Origin: a virus | Reading direction: 5' to 3' (one strand) | DNA length: 64,000 bases | Virus record (IMG/VR): IMGVR_UViG_3300032116_015700 | Location: 27,094 to 91,093 of that record | Shown here: piece by piece, positions 45,699 to 54,263 of the stretch | Layout: each line of letters opens with the position of its first letter | How positions within the stretch are numbered: position 1 is the stretch's first letter | Position numbers and translations under genes: made by a program | Notes under the pieces: generated by a model | What the model saw: the letters and a program-made list of their open reading frames with translations, nothing else | Databases searched by the model: none | What the model was told of the DNA's origin: nothing

Positions 45699-47390
45699 TT
45701 AGATTCTAGATAAATCTTTAACCAAAATCTTACCATAGAATTCAGGACGAACCATCTTCTTAGCGTAACGAGTCATAACTCCACGTCTTGGTGTGAAGTT
45801 CTGAGGGTCATACACTAATGGAGTCATAATCAATGGTACATATGGAGCGTAAACAGCACCTGTTTCCAAGAAGTTATTACCTCTGAAACCTAACAAGATT
45901 TCGTTAGAAGTCATATAAGGATTCTTATAAACAGTGTATCTGTTACTCATAGAACCTACTGCAGTTACACCAGCTGCGAATTGTAAAGCGTCTTTATCAG
46001 CGTTTACAGTGAAGCCAGGAATTGATTCCAAAATAGTACATACATCTGGAGATGCAACCAAGAAGTTAGCACCACCACGTAAAGTCAACTGATGAATCTT
46101 GTTAGATACTTTGTTGATTTTTACGCCTAATGTTTGATACCAAGAATTCTTTGTATAGTATGTATTTGCGCCAGAAGGTACTGAAGAACCCCATGCAGCT
46201 TGACCAGTTGCACCGTTGTTCAAGTATTCTTCACCAATTGTTGCTGACCAGTAATCAACAGTCAATGCGTTGCTCTTTAACATATCTAAAATTTCCAAAT
46301 CAATCTCTAAAGAGATATAATCTGATAACATAGAAGTTAATTCAGCTTCTGCATCAATTGAGTGGTAAGCGTTTAAGTCTTGCGCTAATTCAGGAGTCCA
46401 TACTGCTTTCAACTTACGAGTCTTAGCAACGATAGCCTCACTTCTTAATTCAAGATCAATTTCTGGAATATCTAAAGCAGTGATAGTTGTACCGTTTGCA
46501 GATTCATCTTCAAAATCACCTCTTACAGCTGCAGTTGGTTGTTGATGGTATTTTACAATTACATTATCGTTACCTGTAGTTGCTGCACCAGCAGAAGCAG
46601 ATACGAAGAAAATATAATTAGTACCACTTACATATGCAAACTGACCAAAGTTAGTGATTTCACCAGCTGCTGGTTTGTGATAAGGGTTAGAAGCTTCTGA
46701 ACCAGAAACTACGAATGCAGAAATACCATTTGCATCAGGTCTAGTGAAAGATGCTGCTGGTACAGTCAATTTAACGATTTGACCTGCTGCACAAGATGCA
46801 GAAAGCGCACCGTCAAATCCGATTTCAGACCAAGAAGCTGAAACGATACCAGTTGTGTGAGCGATTGTCACTGCTGAAGTTTCAGTATCATTGATTGAGA
46901 AACCATAACGGCCATTACCATAAAGACCGTTTACAGCTGCATCAGTTCTACCGAAATCGGCATCGTTTGCAGCAGAACCACCATTACCACCGAACAATGA
47001 TTTACCATTGAAACCAGGTTGTCCAGCTTGTGATGTTCCGTATTTAAAATCCAAGAAGAATACAAGACCAGAAGGTAAGTTCATTGGTTGTACACTTACG
47101 AACTCTTTCGCAGCGATTTCACCAAAAATTCTTCTTACCAATGGTAATGCAACTCCTGACCACTCTTCACTTCCACCAGAAGCGTTTCCAGTACCAGTTT
47201 GAGTAGCTTCATCAAGCAATTGTTTTGCTTGGTTTTCTAACAACACTGCCATAGAGTGTTGCTCTCTTTCTTTTAAACCTTCAAGAAGACCAGTTTTTTC
47301 CCACTTGCTTTTCAATTGACGTGTTTCAGCCAACATTACTTGTTGTGGGTTTCTGCCTTCCATAAGTTTACTTAAATCAAAATTTGCCAT
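45699..47390 (-). CDS. Major capsid protein (T4 gp23-like)
   Basis: A 563-residue protein (T4 gp23 has 521), expected to have the HK97 fold. The N-terminal helix region contains EREQHSMAVLLENQAKQLLD, and LDEA at residues 59-62 fits the L/I-x-E cleavage rule of the T4 prohead protease, so the mature protein should begin at about A62 (T4 cuts after residue 65). After it come VALPLVRRIFGEIAAKEFVS and QPMNLPSGLVFFLDFKYG, both strong gp23 signatures. Later parts include LEIDLEILDMLK and VYAPYVPLIMTP near the C-terminus. It lies 24 nt after the scaffold gene and ends with a strong terminator, consistent with very high expression. Confidence 0.95.
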   Translation of the reverse strand: MANFDLSKLMEGRNPQQVMLAETRQLKSKWEKTGLLEGLKEREQHSMAVLLENQAKQLLDEATQTGTGNASGGSEEWSGVALPLVRRIFGEIAAKEFVSVQPMNLPSGLVFFLDFKYGTSQAGQPGFNGKSLFGGNGGSAANDADFGRTDAAVNGLYGNGRYGFSINDTETSAVTIAHTTGIVSASWSEIGFDGALSASCAAGQIVKLTVPAASFTRPDANGISAFVVSGSEASNPYHKPAAGEITNFGQFAYVSGTNYIFFVSASAGAATTGNDNVIVKYHQQPTAAVRGDFEDESANGTTITALDIPEIDLELRSEAIVAKTRKLKAVWTPELAQDLNAYHSIDAEAELTSMLSDYISLEIDLEILDMLKSNALTVDYWSATIGEEYLNNGATGQAAWGSSVPSGANTYYTKNSWYQTLGVKINKVSNKIHQLTLRGGANFLVASPDVCTILESIPGFTVNADKDALQFAAGVTAVGSMSNRYTVYKNPYMTSNEILLGFRGNNFLETGAVYAPYVPLIMTPLVYDPQNFTPRRGVMTRYAKKMVRPEFYGKILVKDLSRI

Positions 47391-47414
47391 TTTTTATTAT
47401 TTTTTATGGATTGT

Positions 47415-48533
47415 TTATTTTACGATACCAGCTAATTGCTTAAAGCGGTTAGCTAATTCGTTTGAGCTTTCAGCGATGATTTCTTTCTTTGGAGCTGTTG
47501 TAGCTTGTGGCTTAGAAGCAAACCCTTCGGTCATTGTCTTCTTAGCTGCTACTTTTCTTTCAGTACCAGTGAACTTCATGCTTTCTGCTAAAGTTGCGTA
47601 AACCAATTTAACTTCTCTTACAGAAGTTGTTCTGTCTAAATTCTCAACTACTTTTACTTTTTGTTCGTTAGTTAAGTTGTAAGAACGGAACAATTTGTTT
47701 GCGAAAAGTAATTTTGCATTTAACAAATTTACTTCGTTGATAGTTGATTTCAAAGATTTGATTGCTGCATAAGCTTCTTTAAGTTCCTCAGCCATTTTCT
47801 CTTTTTCTTCGTCATGCTTTGGTTCTTCAGCTTCTTCAACTTTTTCTTCTTCGTCATCACCGTATCCCATTTCACGTAAGATTTCATCTAAATCGATTTC
47901 CTCATCATCGTGAGCTGGTTCTTCAGTTGGAACTTCTTCAGCTTCAACTGCAGGTTCAGCAGCTACTGGTTCTTCAACCGGTGCTTCTTCACCTTCTACT
48001 GCTGGTTCTTCAGCTGGAACTTCTTCCTCGCCTTCTCCTGCAATTTGTGCTTCTAATTCTTTAATGATAGCTTCTAAATCTAACTCATCTTCGTCAGACT
48101 CTTCTTCTTCACCACCGAAATCATCAGCATCTTCTTCACCTTCTACTGCAAACTCTGAAGATTCTTCTACTTTTTCTTCTTCATCGTCAGCTTCGTTTAG
48201 GTCTTTAACTTTATCGTAGTCTTCTACCTCTGAACCTACTTCGCCAGATTGTTTAGAAATACCACTTAAGTCAGTGTCAGCATCGTTAGCTTTTGCTGCT
48301 GGTTGTTTGTTATCACCACCACCAATTTCACTTGATACATCGTTATTCTCTTCAACTTTATCTTCAACTTCTTCTTCTTCTTCATTCATTTCTGCCTGAA
48401 GTTTTTTTGAAAGTATAGATTGTAATCTTGGAGTAAACGCTTCTTCAAGAGCGATTTTAGCGTTAGCAATAGCAGTTTCACGCACAGCTTTAGCATCAGC
48501 GATTGCTTCTTTCAAAAGTTTTGAACTTGCCAT
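47415..48533 (-). CDS. Acidic prohead scaffold protein (T4 gp22-like)
   Basis: A 372-residue protein when started at the ATG at 48533. That start is chosen because AAGGA lies 6 nt upstream, whereas an upstream GTG at 48611 would add 26 residues of unlikely sequence. Residues 1-50 are an amphipathic helix (ASSKLLKEAIADAKAVRETA). Residues about 50-225 are an extremely Glu/Asp-rich low-complexity stretch, and the last 140 are helical, with LNAKLLFANKLFRSYNLT and NELANRFKQLAGI at the end. This composition and the place just upstream of the capsid gene match the prohead core protein gp22, which T4 gp21 degrades to peptides during maturation. Several L/I-x-E sites are present. Confidence 0.8.
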   Translation of the reverse strand: MASSKLLKEAIADAKAVRETAIANAKIALEEAFTPRLQSILSKKLQAEMNEEEEEVEDKVEENNDVSSEIGGGDNKQPAAKANDADTDLSGISKQSGEVGSEVEDYDKVKDLNEADDEEEKVEESSEFAVEGEEDADDFGGEEEESDEDELDLEAIIKELEAQIAGEGEEEVPAEEPAVEGEEAPVEEPVAAEPAVEAEEVPTEEPAHDDEEIDLDEILREMGYGDDEEEKVEEAEEPKHDEEKEKMAEELKEAYAAIKSLKSTINEVNLLNAKLLFANKLFRSYNLTNEQKVKVVENLDRTTSVREVKLVYATLAESMKFTGTERKVAAKKTMTEGFASKPQATTAPKKEIIAESSNELANRFKQLAGIVK

Positions 48534-48639
48534 TTTTTCCTTATTATTAGGATTTCTTAAGCTATTGTAATGTGAGCTTAAATAGAATTGTTTGATTGGC
48601 TTTTTGGTCACTTCTCATAAAACGAGAGTATTCATTTAC

Positions 48640-48670
48640 CAATAAAAAACGCATATAGAAATGCGTTATT
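48640..48670 (-). terminator. Rho-independent terminator after the methyltransferase gene
   Basis: In gene sense AACGCAT pairs with ATGCGTT around a 6-nt loop, followed by a T-rich run (TTTTATT). It separates the methyltransferase from the scaffold and capsid genes. Confidence 0.75.
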
Positions 48671-48675
48671 GTATC

Positions 48676-48684
48676 AATAAATAT
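48676..48684 (-). promoter_or_regulatory. Promoter-like motif inside an inverted repeat
   Basis: ATATTTATT in gene sense, within ATTGTAT-N8-ATACAAT (48669-48690). Unlike the others it lies upstream of a terminator and 142 nt before the next ATG (48533), so it may be a weak or regulated site, or not used. Confidence 0.35.
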
Positions 48685-48722
48685 ACAATAATTAACAAAA
48701 ACGTAATTTTCTAAAGAAATTT

Positions 48723-50042
48723 TTAGAAAAGATAAATGTATGATGGGTATTTATCGTCTTTTAATTTTTGACGAATTCTTTCATCTGAACATCCAAAGTG
48801 TTCTCCGGCCTCTTTAAGAGAATAAAATTGTAAACCTTCACATTCAATAATTGGAAGTTGAATATCTATTTTTGAACGATGTTGAAGTTCAATCATTTCA
48901 TCATAACTTATATCGTTACGATTTACTTTTACCCAATGACGATATGTTGGATTATTTGATTCAAAGTAATTTCTAGCTTCAGATTCTTCAATTCCCAATT
49001 TTTCTGCAACCTGTTTTGGATTCTCAAAAGGAACTCCACTAATTTCGTATTTAATTGTTGGATTAGTTTCTTCACCAATTACTTGCCAATCTTTATATTT
49101 TGATTTTGTACTTCGGCATCTTCTCTCTACTTCAGATGCAACTAAATTATTTGGGTCAATAGATATTGCAGCTTCTCTAAAACTTCTATATGATACACCA
49201 TCAACAATGCACATAAAGTTATCACCATTATTAATAACTTCGGTTGCTACATCCGGATTACCCTTTACGAATACTAATATGTTTTGATGAACCGATGCTA
49301 TTTTACGATTTCTTTCAAAATATGTATCAACCACTCTGGATGCCTGATGTTGTGAATTGAACAAAACCATATCATTATAGAAGTGCAATCCTGCTTCTTC
49401 ACACGCTCTAATTGTTTTCCAAACTAATCCTTTATACTTCCCAATCTTATAATTTCCAGTTACCGATTGTTCTCTCACTTCGGATACAACTACTGCAAAG
49501 AACCGATTATCTTTTAATTTTCTTGCAGCTTTGTTAAGAATTGAATAATACTTTTTATCAAACGAATCTTCATCCATATTTGAAAGGTCAGCCGGGTCAT
49601 CGGTATATTTCTCTAAATCATAGTAAGGTGGACAAGTAAAAACAAAGTCCTGAGTTTTATCCTGTATAGAATCAATTACCCACTCACTATCACCTTGTAT
49701 CCAATTTGGTTTTTGAGATTGTTTTTTATTTGCTTCTATTTGTTCATCGGAAAGGTCAATACCATTGTAGATAAATCCCATTTCAGTTGCAACAATACCT
49801 CTTACACTACCACCCGCAAATGGGTCTAATACTCTACCTTCTTTTGGACAGAACCACTCATACATCTTTTCACAAAGTGTTGCATCAAATATAGAAACGG
49901 TATTATCTTCCCAAAAACGGGCTCTGGATTCGGTATTCTCTCTACCTAATTCTGATTGAATATTATAGGTGTTAATCCACCATCTTTTACGTTCTTGCCA
50001 CTCTTTAGAACGAGTGTCTAAAATAGAGAAAGGTTTAATCAT
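48723..50042 (-). CDS. DNA methyltransferase with C-terminal DNA-binding modules
   Basis: A 439-residue protein when started at the ATG at 50042; a TTG five codons upstream overlaps a promoter-like site and is less likely. Motif I is DPFAGGS at residues 73-79 (S-adenosylmethionine binding) and motif IV is TCPPYYDLE at about 136-144, so it should methylate adenine N6 or cytosine N4. The motif order is I then IV. The C-terminal 170 residues contain three modules of about 40 residues with the pattern G-[VL]-x-[FY]-x-[SN]-x-[KR]-[EQ]-[AV], which resemble NUMOD/IENR1 modules of homing endonucleases and may read the DNA target. It interrupts the head gene order between prohead protein and scaffold genes and has its own terminators on both sides. 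It probably protects or marks phage DNA; the target is unknown. Confidence 0.8.
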   Translation of the reverse strand: MIKPFSILDTRSKEWQERKRWWINTYNIQSELGRENTESRARFWEDNTVSIFDATLCEKMYEWFCPKEGRVLDPFAGGSVRGIVATEMGFIYNGIDLSDEQIEANKKQSQKPNWIQGDSEWVIDSIQDKTQDFVFTCPPYYDLEKYTDDPADLSNMDEDSFDKKYYSILNKAARKLKDNRFFAVVVSEVREQSVTGNYKIGKYKGLVWKTIRACEEAGLHFYNDMVLFNSQHQASRVVDTYFERNRKIASVHQNILVFVKGNPDVATEVINNGDNFMCIVDGVSYRSFREAAISIDPNNLVASEVERRCRSTKSKYKDWQVIGEETNPTIKYEISGVPFENPKQVAEKLGIEESEARNYFESNNPTYRHWVKVNRNDISYDEMIELQHRSKIDIQLPIIECEGLQFYSLKEAGEHFGCSDERIRQKLKDDKYPSYIYLF

Positions 50043-50046
50043 AACA

Positions 50047-50078
50047 CAAATATACAAAAAAAGTTTGGTAATTCCAAA
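50047..50078 (-). promoter_or_regulatory. Host-type (Bacteroidota-like) promoter at the methyltransferase start
   Basis: In gene sense TTTG, exactly 20 nt, then TATATTTG, which matches the Bacteroidota consensus TTTG-N19-21-TAnnTTTG. The final G is 5 nt before the A of the ATG at 50042, so the transcript could start on or near the start codon. The TTTG lies inside the preceding terminator hairpin, so the match could be chance. Confidence 0.45.
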
Positions 50079-50085
50079 CTTTTCT
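50054..50085 (-). terminator. Terminator before the methyltransferase gene
   Basis: In gene sense AAGTTTGG pairs with CCAAACTT around AATTA, followed by a run of T. It lies about 14 nt after the stop codon of the 287-residue gene and is symmetrical enough to work in both directions. Confidence 0.75.
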
Positions 50086-50094
50086 TTATATTTT

Positions 50095-50958
50095 TTAATC
50101 TATATTATTAGATAACTCAACATCTTTGTATAAATTGTTGAGATATTTTTCTTCAATATCCGCTAAATTTCTTCTTCTCATAGCCAATTCTTCCGTACCC
50201 TTTTTAAGTAACGGCATCATAGCTTCTTTTTTCTTTGGGTCTTTTTCTGCAAAATATTTAGCCGCTAATGATTTTTGTTTTTCTTCTAATTCTCTAACTT
50301 TCTTTTGTACAGCTGCATATTTTACATACATTTTTGGAACTCCACCGTATAACCCCGCTTCTTTAACTACTCCTTCTGGAACACAATTTGGAACTTGCTT
50401 TCCACCTTTATTCTTCATACCAACTTGCTTGTACCCTTTCCAACAAGGACCTGCTTCATTTACTGATTCGTATTTACTCTTATTTTTAGACCAATTGATA
50501 GTTGATATAGTAGCAGCGATATTAGCTTTAAGGTTTTCTTTTTCTTTAGGATGTTTAGCTTTTGTTAATAGGTACTGCAAATTCTTAACACTTTTTTCCA
50601 TATCTCTAATTATGTCCGCTTCCCTATCCTCATTTACTTGCTCATTTGAATCACCATATTCGTGGTAGTTAGAAGCCGCTTGAGAAATATAGTTTTCTGA
50701 ATTAGTAATATGGTCTTGAATCCAAGCAGGTATCTGCTTTTCTTCTTCACCCATTTTTTGTTTTAATTCGGTTGCAGATTTAATAATAGAATCTAACTGA
50801 TTTTGAGCCATAGAAACTTCGTGGTCTTCAGAACCTTCTGCTTCATTTACAGGTTTAAATGCAGTTGCGTATGGATTAGAATAAACTTTACCATATTCAA
50901 ATTTCTTACCACCCATAGTGAAAGAACCCTTACCAGCTAAATCAGTCAAACGAATCAT
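50095..50958 (-). CDS. Prohead-region protein, T4-like marine phage family
   Basis: A 287-residue protein. It opens MIRLTDLAGKGSFTMGG. Residues about 48-100 carry AQNQLDSIIKSATELKQKMG and IPAWIQDHITNSENYISQAA, a pattern I recall from short virion or prohead proteins of T4-like cyanophages. Residues about 167-193 have GPCWKGYKQVGMKNKGGKQV followed by PNCVPEG, another conserved phage motif with two Cys. The C-terminus is coiled coil (VRELEEKQKSLAAKYFAEKD). No enzymatic role is known. It lies in the prohead cluster, 2 nt after the 186-residue gene, so a core or scaffold-associated role is likely. The combination of three separate phage motifs in one chain may be a fusion. Confidence 0.7.
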   Translation of the reverse strand: MIRLTDLAGKGSFTMGGKKFEYGKVYSNPYATAFKPVNEAEGSEDHEVSMAQNQLDSIIKSATELKQKMGEEEKQIPAWIQDHITNSENYISQAASNYHEYGDSNEQVNEDREADIIRDMEKSVKNLQYLLTKAKHPKEKENLKANIAATISTINWSKNKSKYESVNEAGPCWKGYKQVGMKNKGGKQVPNCVPEGVVKEAGLYGGVPKMYVKYAAVQKKVRELEEKQKSLAAKYFAEKDPKKKEAMMPLLKKGTEELAMRRRNLADIEEKYLNNLYKDVELSNNID

Positions 50959-50960
50959 TC

Positions 50961-51521
50961 TTATTTCTTTTTCATTGCAAGTCTTTCTCTCATTACATCA
51001 GTTGGGATGTCAGAGATTTCATAGTAACGATTTAGGATGTGACCCATATCTTCATATAGAGCATGTAATCTTTCATCCATTGCTTTTGCTTCTACAGCGA
51101 ACTTATCAAATTGCTTACCTAACTTATCCAACTCACTCATATTTCTTTTTACAGTCTGAGCATCAAACCAATCGTTAGCTTCCCTTAATGATAATTCTTT
51201 TGCAGCTTCAGTAATAGCACCTAATGTTTCGGCAATTTCAGTCATATCTGAATTACGTTTCATTTGGTCTTGGAAAGTGTTGTAAGTTGAAATGATTTCT
51301 AAAAAATGTTTTTTAACTTCTAGAGATAATTTTCTATCAGGTTGTTGTAAATTCTCTTTTATAGAAAATTTACCATCAACAATTTTTACTTCACTTAATG
51401 CCGTTTTACGAATATCGTTATATGCTTTAGGAACTTTTGTACCATAAGATTGATTTTCTTTTTTAATTGAAAATCTATTATTATGCACATAATCGTATAT
51501 ATCAAATGTTTTTTTGCTCAT
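50961..51521 (-). CDS. Hypothetical helical prohead-region protein
   Basis: A 186-residue, mainly α-helical protein beginning MSKKTFDIYDYVHNNRFSIK. Residues about 60-186 form long helices (LEVKKHFLEIISTYNTFQDQ, IAETLGAITEAAKELSLREA) ending in basic MKKK. I do not recognise a family. It lies one base after the protease gene and 2 nt before the 287-residue gene. In T4 the genes around the protease encode core proteins (gp67, gp68), which are also small and helical, so it may be a core protein; the sequence itself does not prove this. Confidence 0.65.
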   Translation of the reverse strand: MSKKTFDIYDYVHNNRFSIKKENQSYGTKVPKAYNDIRKTALSEVKIVDGKFSIKENLQQPDRKLSLEVKKHFLEIISTYNTFQDQMKRNSDMTEIAETLGAITEAAKELSLREANDWFDAQTVKRNMSELDKLGKQFDKFAVEAKAMDERLHALYEDMGHILNRYYEISDIPTDVMRERLAMKKK

Positions 51522-51522
51522 C

Positions 51523-52116
51523 TTATACTATTTCAGTTATTATTTCTCTCATTAAATCCTGTGCTTTGCAGTAATCACCACACGCATCAGTACCAATTTG
51601 TTTTAGTGGATTTACGGACTCATTCATTGGGACCATAAATGCACCATGTGTAGATGGGTTAGAAACAAAATCCCAACCAATCAATTCAAAATCTTCTGCA
51701 ACTTCTACTTTATTTGCACCCAAAGGTCTAGTTGAACCCATTCCTCTAGATGATATACCCAATAGGATGCCCGCTTTTAATAATTCTTTTAAAATATTAC
51801 CAGATGGTGTTCCTAAAATTTCTACTGTTCCACAAAGGTCATCGCCTTCCCACCAAATTTCTTTAATATTGTGCGATACATTTTTTAAGTTAATTACAGT
51901 AGAATCTGGATGGTCTAATTCACCCAATGCTCTACGTTCTTTAATAAATTGAAGATATTTTTTAGCTTCTCTTTCTAATATTGGTTTTGGATATACTCTA
52001 CCATTTTGGTTTTCTGCTCCAGCTCTTTGTAGAACACCTTTAACCAATACTCTCCCACCCTCATCTTCTTTGAGTTTACCTTCAAATAATTGTGTTTCTA
52101 TTAAGAGTGATTTCAT
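51523..52116 (-). CDS. Prohead core protease (T4 gp21-like)
   Basis: A 197-residue protein (T4 gp21 has 212). The herpes-assemblin-like serine protease signature is clear: GELDHP at residues 65-70 gives the catalytic His (H69), and GISSRG at about 120-125 gives the catalytic Ser (S122 or S123). NGRVYPKPILEREAKKYL near residue 38 is also typical. It matures the head by cutting capsid and scaffold proteins at L/I-x-E sites before DNA packaging. Neighbours are prohead proteins on both sides, spaced by one base each. Its C-terminal end (KAQDLMREIITEIV) is short. I see the expected catalytic residues intact. Confidence 0.92.
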   Translation of the reverse strand: MKSLLIETQLFEGKLKEDEGGRVLVKGVLQRAGAENQNGRVYPKPILEREAKKYLQFIKERRALGELDHPDSTVINLKNVSHNIKEIWWEGDDLCGTVEILGTPSGNILKELLKAGILLGISSRGMGSTRPLGANKVEVAEDFELIGWDFVSNPSTHGAFMVPMNESVNPLKQIGTDACGDYCKAQDLMREIITEIV

Positions 52117-52117
52117 A

Positions 52118-52795
52118 TTATTTTACTTTTAAACTTTCCATTTTAGCTCTTATCTTATTAGTAATCATTCCTAGTTGAGATTTATCAACTCCCAAACTAT
52201 CAACTACTTGAGCAATTAATTGAAGTTTTTGTACACTATTTAATTTAGCATCTTTAATTTTTTCAATTGCCAATTTTAATCTTTGATTAACTGATGCGGG
52301 GATTATTGCTTTTGGTAATTCGGTTGCTACATCTTCATTGGTTTTTTTACTAGCTCTTAAATCGGCTAAATCATCACCTTCAATATCACCATCTTTATCC
52401 ACATCTAATTTGTGTTGGTTACCCGTTAGGTCTTCGTTCTTTTCACCTTTATGATTCCATGCAGAATCTATCTTATTAAAAAAGTCTTTCTTCTCATCAT
52501 CACTCATTTGTGATATTGATTTTCCAGCTTTTTCTAATGCTTTTTTAAAGAATTGTTGATATTCGGCTTCTTCAACCATTACTTCTTTTACTAATTCTTT
52601 TAATCTTTCTTTTGATATAGTTTCCTTATGCATAGGTAATCCTTTGTGTTTTGTAGATGCGAAATCTTTGGCATCTTTTTTTGTCATTGAATCTGCGGCT
52701 TTTTCAACTTCTTTAGATGGTGCATCCATGTCTCCTTTCTGTACTGCATGGACCATACCCATAAATCTTTGCTGTGCTTTTGATACTGCCGGCAT
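52118..52795 (-). CDS. DUF3008 prohead-region protein with EF-hand-like loop
   Basis: A 225-residue protein. Residues 1-55 match the DUF3008 pattern (MPAVSKAQQRFMGMVHAVQK, then DFASTKHKGLP). Residues about 130-145 contain DVDKDGDIEGDD, which has acidic residues at positions 1, 3, 5, 9 and 12 of a calcium-binding EF-hand or dockerin loop. The remaining C-terminus is helical (LKLAIEKIKDAKLNSVQKLQ). DUF3008 proteins are common next to prohead proteases of T4-like marine phages, with no established role. The calcium loop may stabilise the core. It follows the 184-residue gene by 4 nt and precedes the protease by one base. Confidence 0.75.
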   Translation of the reverse strand: MPAVSKAQQRFMGMVHAVQKGDMDAPSKEVEKAADSMTKKDAKDFASTKHKGLPMHKETISKERLKELVKEVMVEEAEYQQFFKKALEKAGKSISQMSDDEKKDFFNKIDSAWNHKGEKNEDLTGNQHKLDVDKDGDIEGDDLADLRASKKTNEDVATELPKAIIPASVNQRLKLAIEKIKDAKLNSVQKLQLIAQVVDSLGVDKSQLGMITNKIRAKMESLKVK

Positions 52796-52799
52796 ATTA

Positions 52800-53354
52800 T
52801 TATAATTTTCTTAATTTTTCAGTTATTCCCATTAACCTTTCTCTGATTTTATATAGAGATGCGTTTGTTCTTTTCCAGTAATCTTCTTTTTTAAGTCCAT
52901 TTTCAGTCTTAATTTTAGAATACCAATTTACAAACTTTTCTATTTCAGAAAGTTGTTTATGTATATTTGAAACACCTCTACCAACTTTTGCTTTTGGTGA
53001 AGACATTTCTCTTTTTAATTCTAACCATCTATTTTCTGCTACAATCATCCCACTAATATCTGCTATTTCTGTATCATTAATATCTTTTGTAGAAGTTGGT
53101 TTTATAGGCAATCCTTCCTTTCTACTCGCAGGCACATCTCCTAAAGCGTAATCTTTTTCGGCTTCACTTACAATAGTACCACCCGTTACACTAGCTAATC
53201 TTTTGTTCTTTTTCTTTTCTGAACCAGGTTTTGTAAATGCAGCTGGAGTATTATAACCCGCTACATCTCCGGTTACTGTCATTTCATCCAAAGTTTTTTG
53301 AATGTTTCTCTCTCTAATGTACTTACGAATAGCTTCTTTTAATCTTGCTTCCAT
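52800..53354 (-). CDS. Hypothetical prohead-region protein, 184 residues
   Basis: A 184-residue protein with a basic helical N-terminus (MEARLKEAIRKYIRERNIQK), a central disordered stretch with GYNTPAAFTKPGSEKKKNKR and a C-terminal helix (LSEIEKFVNWYSKIKTENGL). I do not recognise a family. The pattern of a short helix, a flexible middle and a helix is often seen in internal head or core proteins. It overlaps the 289-residue gene by one base and is followed by the DUF3008 gene after 4 nt, so it belongs to the prohead operon. Confidence 0.6.
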   Translation of the reverse strand: MEARLKEAIRKYIRERNIQKTLDEMTVTGDVAGYNTPAAFTKPGSEKKKNKRLASVTGGTIVSEAEKDYALGDVPASRKEGLPIKPTSTKDINDTEIADISGMIVAENRWLELKREMSSPKAKVGRGVSNIHKQLSEIEKFVNWYSKIKTENGLKKEDYWKRTNASLYKIRERLMGITEKLRKL

Positions 53355-54223
53355 TATTTTACTTTAGATTTAAGTTCCTTAATTAGCTCATAAGAAAGCA
53401 TAATAGATGAAACTTGAGAATCAGATACAGTCTTTCCTATTTTCATTTTTTCTAAAACGGAAATAGTTTCTGATAATTTAATTTGTGTAACTTTATCGGT
53501 TAATTTTGATTTAATACCATTTAATTCAGAAATTATTTTTGGTAATTCAATACCAACATAATCTTTAAATTTTGTTGTATTAGTAATGTTATTTATATAC
53601 TCTTTCAACAAGTTCTTTTGAGAATTATTAAGATTTGTATATTTTTTGTTGAAAGTTTCTACTAGAATCTTATAGGTAAGTAAACGTAAATCTTTGTCTT
53701 GTTGTTTATAGGATTCAATCAACTTTTTATCTTCAGCTGGTTGAATTTGTTGAGCTGGCTTAGAAGTTATATTTTCAATTAGGGTAATTTTAGAATTAAA
53801 GATATCTTTAATATCATATCCTTCCGCTCTTTTAGATTCAAATACTTTATAAATTGATGCTAGTACTTTGTAGTTAGATATAGGCGACGATAGAAATTGT
53901 TCTATTTCAAATTTTGCTGAAATTTCTTTTATAAGGTTAAATTTTTCTTTAGAAAGTATTGATTGATTTAATTTTGAATGTGCATCACACACAGTCTCTA
54001 CTAATCTATCTGCTTTTGTTTCTGAATTATACTTTTCTTTTAATAGTATATCATATAGACGTAATTCTTTGTTTAACTCCGTATTTGGAGCAAAGAATTC
54101 TGCCACGATTTTCTTTGCGTTTTCAGATTTATCTCCATTAAGAATTTCAAGAGTTATCTGTCTTACTAGAAGCTCAAATAACACTCCAGTATTCTTAAAC
54201 TTGGAATGTTTAATTTTTTTCAT
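53354..54223 (-). CDS. Hypothetical helical protein downstream of the portal
   Basis: A 289-residue, almost entirely helical protein. The N-terminus reads MKKIKHSKFKNTGVLFELLV and resembles conserved proteins of T4-like marine phages located next to the portal, which have no known function. A Pro/Gln linker lies near residues 155-165 (KPAQQIQPAEDKK), so it may have two helical domains. No catalytic motif is visible. It starts a transcript with a promoter-like motif 40 nt before the ATG and continues into the protease cluster. It could be a head core or portal-associated protein; that is inference. Confidence 0.65.
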   Translation of the reverse strand: MKKIKHSKFKNTGVLFELLVRQITLEILNGDKSENAKKIVAEFFAPNTELNKELRLYDILLKEKYNSETKADRLVETVCDAHSKLNQSILSKEKFNLIKEISAKFEIEQFLSSPISNYKVLASIYKVFESKRAEGYDIKDIFNSKITLIENITSKPAQQIQPAEDKKLIESYKQQDKDLRLLTYKILVETFNKKYTNLNNSQKNLLKEYINNITNTTKFKDYVGIELPKIISELNGIKSKLTDKVTQIKLSETISVLEKMKIGKTVSDSQVSSIMLSYELIKELKSKVK

Positions 54224-54263
54224 TTACTTACCCTATATTTATTCTACCCTATAAACTAACACA

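Noticed and set aside
48531-48611. GTG start at 48611 for the scaffold gene
   Set aside because: The ATG at 48533 has a good ribosome site and begins the conserved-looking helix.
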